From an uncultured Bacilli bacterium (GTDB lineage Bacteria > Bacillota_I > Bacilli_A > RF39 > UBA660): a stretch of 26,477 nt of DNA. Shown here one piece after another: positions 15,216-20,770 of the stretch. The notes under the pieces are model-generated. The model had not been told where the DNA came from. It saw only the letters and a list, made by a program, of their open reading frames with translations, and searched no databases. Each line of letters starts with the position of its first letter. Positions within the stretch are counted from its first letter, which is position 1. The position numbers and the translations under genes are program-made. The stretch spans positions 1 through 26,477 of the forward strand of contig CALVRP010000033.1 of assembly GCA_944358665.1 (NCBI GenBank). Reading direction: 5' to 3'.

Positions 15216-15437
15216 ATGAATAAGAAAGACGCATTTGAATTTTGTCATCTCATGATTGTCATATTGATACTCATCTTATTGATAAAGCTCATACAGAATT
15301 CAAAAAGCACAGTTACAAGGCCTAAAAACCAAGTAAGCTGTGCTTTGCCACAAATATGGCAGGCACCTTGTAAGCAAGGCCCCTCCTTAATTAGAATATA
15401 CCATATTTTAAGAAAATATGCAATAAATATATTTTAA
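15216..15437 (+). CDS. short hydrophobic peptide, putative type I (holin-like) toxin
   Basis: A 73-residue ORF. Residues 1-31 (MNKKDAFEFCHLMIVILILI, then LLIKLIQNSKS) form a short charged head, one transmembrane helix and a basic end, the layout of holin-like/TxpA-type type I toxins of Bacillota. The remaining 40 residues are basic and low in hydrophobicity, and their coding region doubles as the antisense RNA target, so the toxic part is probably the first 31 or so residues. ATG 15216 has GGGAGGGAG at a good distance; ATG 15210 is an alternative, while the TTG at 15192 lies before the ribosome site and is unlikely. The locus is visibly richer in G/C than its neighbours, suggesting transfer. 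The toxin call rests on layout, not on a database match. Confidence 0.6.
   Translation: MNKKDAFEFCHLMIVILILILLIKLIQNSKSTVTRPKNQVSCALPQIWQAPCKQGPSLIRIYHILRKYAINIF
15301..15388 (-). ncRNA. antisense RNA antitoxin (predicted)
   Basis: On the minus strand a promoter at 15395-15423 is followed, about 90 nt later, by an intrinsic terminator, giving an RNA fully complementary to the 3' half of the toxin ORF. It contains a CCTTG-TAAG-CAAGG-type hairpin (15366-15379) and a TGCCA/TGGCA hairpin (15346-15361), loops suited to kissing with the toxin mRNA. It covers GGCAGGCAC, the element that would otherwise close the mRNA 5' end, and the anti-Shine-Dalgarno CCCTCC. This is the standard antitoxin arrangement of convergent, 3'-overlapping type I systems. 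Confidence 0.6.
15302..15344 (-). terminator. intrinsic terminator of antisense RNA
   Basis: Minus strand AGCACAGCTTAC (15333-15344) pairs with GTAACTGTGCT (15306-15316) with one bulged base, immediately followed by U5 (15306 to 15302). Confidence 0.7.
15395..15423 (-). promoter_or_regulatory. extended -10 promoter of antisense RNA
   Basis: -35 TTGCAT (15418-15423, minus), 17-base spacer, and -10 TATATT (15395-15400) preceded by TGG, so the TGN extension is present. The spacer holds a perfect 8-bp inverted repeat, CATATTTT / AAAATATG. It lies just beyond the spoVAE stop. Confidence 0.65.
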
Positions 15438-15439
15438 AA

Positions 15440-15790
15440 TTAATCTCTCGGCTTAAATATTAAAGAGAAGTAAAAAGCAAAGATAATTGCGGCACATATA
15501 CCAGCACTAGTTAAATCAAAAGTTCCAATTAAAAGTCCCATAAAACCTTGATCTTCATAACCGGCAATAGCCCCATGAGTAAGCATATGTCCAAAACTAG
15601 TTATTGGCACTAGCGCTCCTCCTCCAGCCCATACAACAAATTTATCATAAATATTAAAGACATCTAAAAATGCGCCTATAATAACAAATATAACGGTTAC
15701 ATGTCCAGGGGTTAATTTGAATTTATCTAATATAACTTGCGCTAAAGCACAAACAATGCCAGCAAAGATAAAAGCATTTAAATATATCAT
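15440..15790 (-). CDS. spoVAE: stage V sporulation protein AE (SpoVAEb type)
   Basis: A 116-residue membrane protein of the SpoVA channel, which moves dipicolinic acid into the forespore and out on germination. It has about four hydrophobic helices. Family motifs are AFIFAGIVCALAQVILDKFK, LTPGHVTVIFVIIGAFLDVF, and VPITSFGHMLTHGAIAGYED. The start overlaps the spoVAD stop as ATGA, with GGAGGTG upstream. It is the last gene of spoVACDE. No clear terminator follows; instead the toxin-antitoxin locus abuts it. Confidence 0.93.
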   Translation of the reverse strand: MIYLNAFIFAGIVCALAQVILDKFKLTPGHVTVIFVIIGAFLDVFNIYDKFVVWAGGGALVPITSFGHMLTHGAIAGYEDQGFMGLLIGTFDLTSAGICAAIIFAFYFSLIFKPRD

Positions 15791-16776
15791 GATAACACCT
15801 CCAAACTAACCGCATGAGCAATAGCAGGAATTGTTTCTTTTTCATTTACTCTAGAAGTACTCATTAAAGCACCTGTAGCGACAAGTAAAACTTTTTGTAA
15901 TTTCTTTTGTTTCATTTGCTGAAAGATATAACCATAAGTAACTAAAGGTGCGCATGCTGGTCCACTTGCGCCCGCATATACCGGTTGATTTTTTACATCA
16001 AAAATCATGACCCCTGTATCATCATAATTTTTAAGTTCAATACCATATTCAATAGCCATATATTCTTTTAATATTTCTTTACCATATATTCCTAAATCAC
16101 CAGTTAAAATCAAATCATAGTAATCCACACTTCTACCTGTATCTAGTAAATGTTTATAAATAGTATCAGCCGCAGCGGGAGCCATAACAGCGCCCATATG
16201 ATAAACATCACTTTCGCCAGAATCAATAATTCTTCCTAAAGTTGCGCTTTCTAATCTAATACCATCTTTTTTACTGGAAAGTAAAGCTGCGACGCCTCCG
16301 GTAGAAGTAAATGTTGTCGTTTTCGGTTTAGGTCCACCATATTCTACAGGATATCTAAATTGTTTTTCAGCTGCGTTATTATGTGATGAAGTTGTACAAA
16401 TGATTTTTTCTGCTTCTTTACTCTCAATCATATTAGCTCCAATAGTAAGGCCTAAAGTACTAGTCGCACAGGCCGCATAAACACCAATAAATGAGGGTTG
16501 CTGGCCTGAAAATGCATAATTAGAAGCAGTTAATTGATTTTGAAGATCGCCAGAAATAAACAAATCAATATCAAACATAGTACTACCGTTTTTTTCAAGT
16601 AAAATATTAACAGCATCATTAATTAGTTTACTCTCGGCATCTTCCCAAGTATTAGTTCCAAAATACAAATCATCATAGCTTTTATCAAAATATTTACTTA
16701 ATGGCCCTTTTGCTTCATAAGGCCCAGTTACCGTTGCTGCACAATTAATATAAACATTTTTATATTTAAAAGTCAT
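15787..16776 (-). CDS. spoVAD: stage V sporulation protein AD
   Basis: This 329-residue soluble thiolase-fold protein binds dipicolinic acid at the SpoVA channel. Recognisable segments are YINCAATVTGPYEAKGPL near the N-terminus, FDKSYDDLYFGTNTWEDAE, ACATSTLGLTIGANM, SGGVAALL-type STGGVAALLSSK, MGAVMAPAAADTI, LILTGDLGIYGKEIL and the C-terminal GALMSTSRVNEKETIPAIAH. Length is close to the family norm (about 338). ATG follows the spoVAC TAA directly (TAAATG), with GGGGTGAT inside the spoVAC end, so the two are coupled. All key SpoVAD stretches appear intact, supporting a working spore channel. Confidence 0.96.
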   Translation of the reverse strand: MTFKYKNVYINCAATVTGPYEAKGPLSKYFDKSYDDLYFGTNTWEDAESKLINDAVNILLEKNGSTMFDIDLFISGDLQNQLTASNYAFSGQQPSFIGVYAACATSTLGLTIGANMIESKEAEKIICTTSSHNNAAEKQFRYPVEYGGPKPKTTTFTSTGGVAALLSSKKDGIRLESATLGRIIDSGESDVYHMGAVMAPAAADTIYKHLLDTGRSVDYYDLILTGDLGIYGKEILKEYMAIEYGIELKNYDDTGVMIFDVKNQPVYAGASGPACAPLVTYGYIFQQMKQKKLQKVLLVATGALMSTSRVNEKETIPAIAHAVSLEVLS

Positions 16777-17217
16777 TTATATCACCCCTATTAGCATTCT
16801 AAGCAAACTAAAAGTCCAAGCACTGACAACTCCAAAAATAATAACAGCTCCGGATAATTTTAACATATTAGCCCCAAGGCCTGTTATAAAGCCCTCTTTA
16901 CGATATTCTAAGGCCGCACTCATTGTCGCATGCGCAAAACCAGTAATTGGAATAATTAATCCGCACTTGCAGAAATTAACAAATTTATCAAAAAATCCTA
17001 AACTAGTAAGCAAACAACTTAAGAAAATCAAGGTTACAATCATACAAACTGTTGCTTCTTTTGTCGGTATGGTTAAATAATAACTATAAAAATCAATTAG
17101 GGCTTGTCCTAACACGCCCATAATACCACCTATAATAAAGGCAATAATTGCATTATAAAATATCTCCTCTTTAGGTGTGTATTTATCAACTAAATCTTTA
17201 TATCTCTTTTTTTCCAT
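16777..17217 (-). CDS. spoVAC: stage V sporulation protein AC
   Basis: A 146-residue membrane protein reported to form the mechanosensitive part of the SpoVA channel. It has a basic N-terminus (MEKKRYKDLVDKYTPKEE) and four or five hydrophobic segments with the family stretches FIIGGIMGVLGQALIDFY, LTSLGFFDKFVNFCKCGLI, PITGFAHATMSAALEYRKEG and FITGLGANMLKLSGAVI. The ATG at 17217 is chosen because TAGGAGG lies directly upstream; an in-frame extension to 17265 would begin inside the sodA terminator. A sigma-G-like promoter lies just before it, which fits the forespore timing of spoVA in Bacillus. Confidence 0.96.
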   Translation of the reverse strand: MEKKRYKDLVDKYTPKEEIFYNAIIAFIIGGIMGVLGQALIDFYSYYLTIPTKEATVCMIVTLIFLSCLLTSLGFFDKFVNFCKCGLIIPITGFAHATMSAALEYRKEGFITGLGANMLKLSGAVIIFGVVSAWTFSLLRMLIGVI

Positions 17218-17234
17218 AATCTTCCTCCTAAAAT

Positions 17235-17263
17235 TATTATGGAAATAAATGTTTTTTCTATAC
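17235..17263 (-). promoter_or_regulatory. sigma-G-like forespore promoter of spoVACDE
   Basis: Minus strand GTATA (17259-17263), a 17-base spacer and CATAATA (17235-17241) match the Bacillus sigma-G pattern (about GNATR, 17-18 bases, CATNNTA). It sits between the sodA terminator and spoVAC, and spoVA is a sigma-G operon in B. subtilis. A/T-rich sequence makes chance matches possible. Confidence 0.55.
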
Positions 17264-17292
17264 AAAAAAACATTTGATTTTAACCAAATGTT
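17264..17292 (-). terminator. intrinsic terminator over the sodA stop codon
   Basis: Minus strand AACATTTG (17285-17292) pairs with CAAATGTT (17269-17276) and a T run follows to 17264. The sodA TAA (17280-17282) lies in the loop. Confidence 0.7.
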
Positions 17293-17888
17293 TGTGCATA
17301 CTTGTAACTAGCATAGTCAAAATTAGCTTTATTCCAAAAGTTTTCAATATACCCTTTACGATTACTTTTATATTGTAAATAATAAGCATGTTCCCAAAGA
17401 TCTATAGTGAATAATGGTATTAAATTATAAGCATATGGCGTTTCCTGATTAGGCATATTAATTATCTGTAAGTTTCCTACGGCATTTGTTACCAGAAATG
17501 TATATCCAGAACCTACTAAATATCTTGCTTGGTCAGTAAAAACTCTTTTAAAATTTTCAAAACTGCCATATTGTTTATTAATTTGATTTAAAAGACTACC
17601 AGTTGGTACGCTATTATTTCTATTTGTACTAAGCCAATATAAATTATGGTTTAGAACTCCACCAGCATTAAATAAAATAAGTGGCCGGTTCGCTAATGAA
17701 AATTCATCAATATGACTTGGTAATTCTTCTAATGGATAACGAAAATCATAATTTTCTTTTGCCAAAGCTTCCATTAAACCATCATAATAGTTTTTATAAT
17801 GCTCATTATAATGAAGCCTAACTATCTCTTCAATAATATCTGGCTCTAAAGCATTATAAGGATATGGTAATGGCATCATTTCATACAT
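17280..17888 (-). CDS. sodA: Fe/Mn superoxide dismutase
   Basis: A 202-residue superoxide dismutase converting superoxide to peroxide and oxygen. The N-terminus LPYPYNALEPDIIEEIVRLH is typical. The four metal ligands are present: His in RLHYNEH (about 26), His in LNHNLYW (about 81), and Asp and His in TIDLWEHAYYL (about 162 and 166), with the gateway His and Tyr of HYNEHYKNYY. The pair after the first ligand is HY rather than HH, a minor change. ATG follows GAGGAGTGAT. The gene lies between a pseudopilin and spoVACDE, with terminators on both sides and no strong promoter of its own; a TATGAT about 20 bases before the ATG is the only -10 candidate. A spore-associated role is possible, since SodA is found on spores of Bacillus and clostridia. 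Metal preference cannot be read from the sequence. Confidence 0.95.
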   Translation of the reverse strand: MYEMMPLPYPYNALEPDIIEEIVRLHYNEHYKNYYDGLMEALAKENYDFRYPLEELPSHIDEFSLANRPLILFNAGGVLNHNLYWLSTNRNNSVPTGSLLNQINKQYGSFENFKRVFTDQARYLVGSGYTFLVTNAVGNLQIINMPNQETPYAYNLIPLFTIDLWEHAYYLQYKSNRKGYIENFWNKANFDYASYKYAQTFG

Positions 17889-17921
17889 TTATATCACTCC
17901 TCTATTTAATCATATGTAGTC

Positions 17922-17950
17922 AAAAAAAAAGAAGAACTTTTTTTCTTCTT
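17922..17950 (-). terminator. intrinsic terminator of pseudopilin gene
   Basis: Minus strand AAGAAGAA (17943-17950) pairs with TTCTTCTT (17929-17936), followed by seven further T. The 5' arm starts within the gene's own TAA stop. Confidence 0.75.
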
Positions 17951-18335
17951 AACTACAACTAGTCACATATTCATAAAGGTACTTATTGCCATTCCAGGAA
18001 ACATTTACCCCACCAGTAAATGTTTCGTTTTTTTCATCTGAAACATCACTACCTTTTTTATATAAAGGATTTTCGATGTCTTCTTTAGAAAGCAGTCCAG
18101 CCTTTTGCATAGTTTCAATGGAAACGCATACCACTTCATCATCGCTTGGCAATTCCAAAGAATTCTTAGACATATATGTTTTAGCGGTTTTTTCTATTGT
18201 AGTTATTTGTTCTTCATAAGCTTCTTTTTTAGAATTTTGAATCATTGTATTAACTGTTGGTACGGCAATTAGAGCAATTAAACCTAATATAGTTATAACA
18301 CAAATTAACTCAATTAATGTAAATCCATTTTTCAT
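17949..18335 (-). CDS. orphan type IV pilin-like (pseudopilin) protein
   Basis: A 128-residue protein with a prepilin site (MKNG / FTLIELICVITILGLI; Glu at +5), one transmembrane helix and a soluble head with three cysteines in all (one in the helix, one near 65, one next to last). It shares the IENPLYKKG segment with the pseudopilin near 8 kb, so they are likely paralogues. The ATG at 18335 is preferred over an upstream in-frame GTG because TAGGTG lies 7 bases before it and the transcript should begin near 18346. It is a self-contained unit with a perfect consensus promoter and its own terminator, inserted between sigF-like and sodA. No pilus assembly genes are nearby; function is unknown. 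Confidence 0.85.
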   Translation of the reverse strand: MKNGFTLIELICVITILGLIALIAVPTVNTMIQNSKKEAYEEQITTIEKTAKTYMSKNSLELPSDDEVVCVSIETMQKAGLLSKEDIENPLYKKGSDVSDEKNETFTGGVNVSWNGNKYLYEYVTSCS

Positions 18336-18352
18336 ATTATTCACCTACAATA

Positions 18353-18381
18353 ATTATAAATAATGATTTACAAATTGTCAA
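18353..18381 (-). promoter_or_regulatory. perfect consensus sigma-A promoter of pseudopilin gene
   Basis: Minus strand TTGACA (18376-18381), exactly 17 bases, TATAAT (18353-18358). It abuts the stop codon of the sigma factor gene, and the predicted leader is only about 10 bases long. Confidence 0.8.
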
Positions 18382-19026
18382 TTATACCCACTCTCTTATT
18401 TTTTTTAACACTTTTTGTTCTCTTCTAGAAACAAAGGTTTGTTTAAGTCCTAAATTTTCTGCCACTTCGCACTGTGTCAAATCTTCATAATACCTTCCTA
18501 TCATAATGCTTCTTTCTGGCTCTTCTAATGTTTCTATGGTTTCTTTTAACATAATTAAAGTATCTGTATCAATGTTTGGACTACTAATAATTTCGTGCAT
18601 AAGCATATTAGTATCCCCATAACTTTGATCAATACTGCTTATGTAAGTATTGATGTTTAAAATTTCCTCTATTTGAGCTTCTGGCATTTCTAGAAAAGCA
18701 CTTAGTTCTTTGGTTATTGGTTCATGCATTAATTTTTGTGTAAGTAATGTTTTCGTTCTTTCTATTCTATGCCTTAAAGAGGTTGTTTCTTTACTAACTT
18801 TAAGCGGTTTAGTTTCTCTAACTAAAGCCTTCATCTCACCTAAAATATAAGAATAAGCATAGGTTGAAAATTTAGTTTTTTTGTCATCTTGATAATTCCT
18901 ACTTGCCTTAATAACGCCTATGCATCCAGCTTGATATAAATCTTCAATACTAACATAATCACTAAAATAATGTGCTAATTTATATATAAGTTTTTCATTT
19001 TCTAAAATTAAAGATTTCACATCCAA
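18382..19026 (-). CDS. sigF: SigF/SigB-type alternative sigma factor
   Basis: A 214-residue sigma-70 group 3 factor. Region 2 covers about residues 8-75: ENEKLIYKLAHYF, then SIEDLYQAGCIGVIKASRNY and KFSTYAYSYILGEMKALVRE. Region 3 follows (about 76-125, with KPLKVSKETTSLRHRIER), and region 4 has the helix-turn-helix QCEVAENLGLKQTFVSRREQ near the end. It is shorter than B. subtilis SigF (255) because about 30 N-terminal residues before region 2.1 are missing. The start is TTG, preceded by AGGAG 7 bases away; no in-frame ATG is near. The SigF assignment rests on the SpoIIAA-like gene before it and spoVACDE after it, as in Bacillus. SigB or SigG paralogues cannot be excluded by sequence alone. 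Confidence 0.85.
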   Translation of the reverse strand: MDVKSLILENEKLIYKLAHYFSDYVSIEDLYQAGCIGVIKASRNYQDDKKTKFSTYAYSYILGEMKALVRETKPLKVSKETTSLRHRIERTKTLLTQKLMHEPITKELSAFLEMPEAQIEEILNINTYISSIDQSYGDTNMLMHEIISSPNIDTDTLIMLKETIETLEEPERSIMIGRYYEDLTQCEVAENLGLKQTFVSRREQKVLKKIREWV

Positions 19027-19037
19027 ATTATCATCTC

Positions 19038-19376
19038 CTATAGATTTATTCTTTTTAAAGCAGAAAGTTCATCTTCAACTATACCTATTTTATCTAGTAA
19101 AAAACTTATTTTTTCAGTTACCTCTTTATTATCTTTAACACAAAGTAGAATGCTTCCATGATTACTCTTGCCAATTTTACAACTTTTACTTAATGCTCTT
19201 CCCCCTTCTTTATCAATTTCATTTAAATTTTGAATGTTAAAGACAACATTACGAATGCCAACTTGTTTTAAGAGGTTATCAACATTACTCAAAGACTTTG
19301 AATTTTGTTTATTTAAGGTTCCACTTAAACGAACAAATAAAATACCATATCTAGGCTCAATATCAATATCTAACAT
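19038..19376 (-). CDS. spoIIAA: SpoIIAA-like STAS-domain protein lacking the phosphoserine
   Basis: A 112-residue STAS domain resembling anti-anti-sigma factor SpoIIAA/RsbV: GILFVRLSGTLNKQNSKSLS aligns with the LTGELD segment and IRNVVFNIQNLNEID with the RHIVLNLEDLSFMD segment of B. subtilis. The phosphorylation site MDSSGLG is replaced by IDKEGGR (Asp55-Lys56-Glu57-Gly58), so the regulatory serine is absent. In Bacillus this serine is phosphorylated by SpoIIAB, whose gene should come next; here the sigma factor follows after 11 bases. AAGGTGATGG precedes the ATG, and the upstream exported-protein gene ends 11 bases before it. It may have become a constitutive or structural STAS protein. Confidence 0.75.
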   Translation of the reverse strand: MLDIDIEPRYGILFVRLSGTLNKQNSKSLSNVDNLLKQVGIRNVVFNIQNLNEIDKEGGRALSKSCKIGKSNHGSILLCVKDNKEVTEKISFLLDKIGIVEDELSALKRINL

Positions 19377-19387
19377 ACCATCACCTT

Positions 19388-20635
19388 CTACACTTTACCA
19401 TAGTTAACTTTACTTTTATAGTATTTCGACAAAAGTAGAATTATTATGCTTAAAATAAAGAAGATCAAAAAATATAGTAAATAAAATAAATTATTATTTT
19501 CAGTATTCTGATTATCCAAAATATTAGCTTTTTGATATTCTATTTTTTTTAATGGTTTTTGGTAAACATTACTTACAGAATTATTTTCTCCAATAATTTT
19601 ATCTTTTACTTTATTTTCTTTAAATTCTAAAGTATTTGTATCTAATTTTAAATCACCGCTTGGCGATAAATTATTAATGTGTGTGCTGGAAACATTTAAT
19701 AAATTTTCTTTGATAAGACTTCTTGTACGATAAGCATAATAGATTTTATAATCATCTTCATCCCGATAAATAAAATCACCATCTGGTTCTTTAGTATATT
19801 TGTCATTATATATTTTTTCTAAATTGTAATGACGATATAACTTATCTTGATAGCGATAAATTGTTCTTGTTTCTGATGTTTTTTGAAGAACATTAGACTC
19901 TTCTCTTTCACTATCATAAAAATACTCAAATTTTGGATTTTGTAAAGTAGAATTTTTAAATAAAAATTCTTTATTTAAATTAACAGTATTTTGATATTTA
20001 AATTTATTTTTTGTATAAACTTTATCATCATAACCCGATTCATAAGTATATTCTACATTATTATAATTACCATCAAGTTCTAAAACTATTTTTAAATCTT
20101 CTAAATAAAAATTATCATGCAAGCGAATTTTTATCCATCCATTTGGATCAAGTCGACCACTAGATATTTCTGGATCATAATTTGTATAATAGCCAACAAT
20201 ATCATAATCGGTTATATTTTCAGTTTTATTATATATCCGTAATGACTTAATTTGAATACTAGAGCTAGTATTTTTAGATAAATTAATTTGTAAATAATTG
20301 ACTGGACTTACTCTTTGATATTTATATTGTTTTTCAGTTATTATAACTTTATTTATCTCATCTGGTTTTTCATATAAAATATCGCTAGGTTCTGATAAAA
20401 TATAATCGTCATAATCAATATATTGATAATCACTAACTGCATCCGCTAATAGATAAGGCCCCTCTTCTTTATTTAATTTATAATACTTATAACGTTTTTC
20501 AGTAATTACATCAACTAAAGCATTACTTTGGGTAGGACTATCGGTAAACTCGCTAAAAGATGAATAATCTGAATAAGTCAAAGCATCTACCTTAGGAATA
20601 AACAAAAACAAAAGTAACAAAAATAATTTTTTCAT
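19388..20635 (-). CDS. exported, C-terminally membrane-anchored protein of unknown function
   Basis: A 415-residue protein not recognised. It has a signal peptide (MKKLFLLLLFLFIPKVDA, likely cut after VDA or nearby), a long tyrosine- and charge-rich, beta-like extracytoplasmic part, and a C-terminal hydrophobic helix (about 383-403, FYLLYFLIFFILSIIILLLS) followed by a short basic cytosolic tail. A motif recurs three times in the exported part: ITEKRYKYYKLN (about 44), ITEKQYKYQRVS (about 99) and YRYQDKLYRHYNLE (about 265). The repeats suggest a modular binding protein. It is the first gene of the operon with the STAS and sigma factor genes, the place taken by dacF in Bacillus. The ATG follows AAGGAG. 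A role at the sporulation septum or in wall sensing is only a guess from position. Confidence 0.7.
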   Translation of the reverse strand: MKKLFLLLLFLFIPKVDALTYSDYSSFSEFTDSPTQSNALVDVITEKRYKYYKLNKEEGPYLLADAVSDYQYIDYDDYILSEPSDILYEKPDEINKVIITEKQYKYQRVSPVNYLQINLSKNTSSSIQIKSLRIYNKTENITDYDIVGYYTNYDPEISSGRLDPNGWIKIRLHDNFYLEDLKIVLELDGNYNNVEYTYESGYDDKVYTKNKFKYQNTVNLNKEFLFKNSTLQNPKFEYFYDSEREESNVLQKTSETRTIYRYQDKLYRHYNLEKIYNDKYTKEPDGDFIYRDEDDYKIYYAYRTRSLIKENLLNVSSTHINNLSPSGDLKLDTNTLEFKENKVKDKIIGENNSVSNVYQKPLKKIEYQKANILDNQNTENNNLFYLLYFLIFFILSIIILLLSKYYKSKVNYGKV

Positions 20636-20653
20636 TTTTCTCCTTTCTAGCCC

Positions 20654-20688
20654 CTATATATATTATTAGAGAAAAAAATGAAAAACCC
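20654..20688 (-). promoter_or_regulatory. promoter module of GGGNTTTTC class (copy C, spoIIA-like operon)
   Basis: Minus strand GGGTTTTTC (20680-20688), 11 bases, then TAATAATATATATAG. As a sigma-A reading: TTTTCA (20679-20684), 18-base spacer, TATATA (20655-20660). In Bacillus the spoIIA operon uses sigma-H; the GGG-containing upstream box is loosely reminiscent of sigma-H sites (AGGAWWW), but the match is not firm. Confidence 0.5.
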
Positions 20689-20741
20689 TTTAAAAATTTG
20701 TAAATTTTTTTATTTTTTATGAAAAAAATTTATTTTTACAC

Positions 20742-20770
20742 AAAAAAACTAATGGATTAGTCCATTAGTT
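20742..20770 (-). terminator. intrinsic terminator over the rpoC stop codon
   Basis: Minus strand AACTAATGGA (20761-20770) pairs perfectly with TCCATTAGTT (20747-20756), followed by T5 or more. The rpoC TAA is in the CTAA loop and the 5' arm is coding sequence. Confidence 0.85.

Noticed and set aside
17218..17265. Sixteen-residue N-terminal extension of SpoVAC
   Set aside because: It would read through the sodA terminator and the predicted promoter; AGGAGG lies directly before the inner ATG at 17217.
17247..17275. An 11-bp hairpin (AAATGTTTTTT / AAAAAACATTT) overlapping the sodA terminator, as a terminator-antiterminator switch for spoVAC
   Set aside because: The same bases contain a good sigma-G-like promoter for spoVAC, which explains expression more simply; A/T-only pairs make the alternative fold weak.
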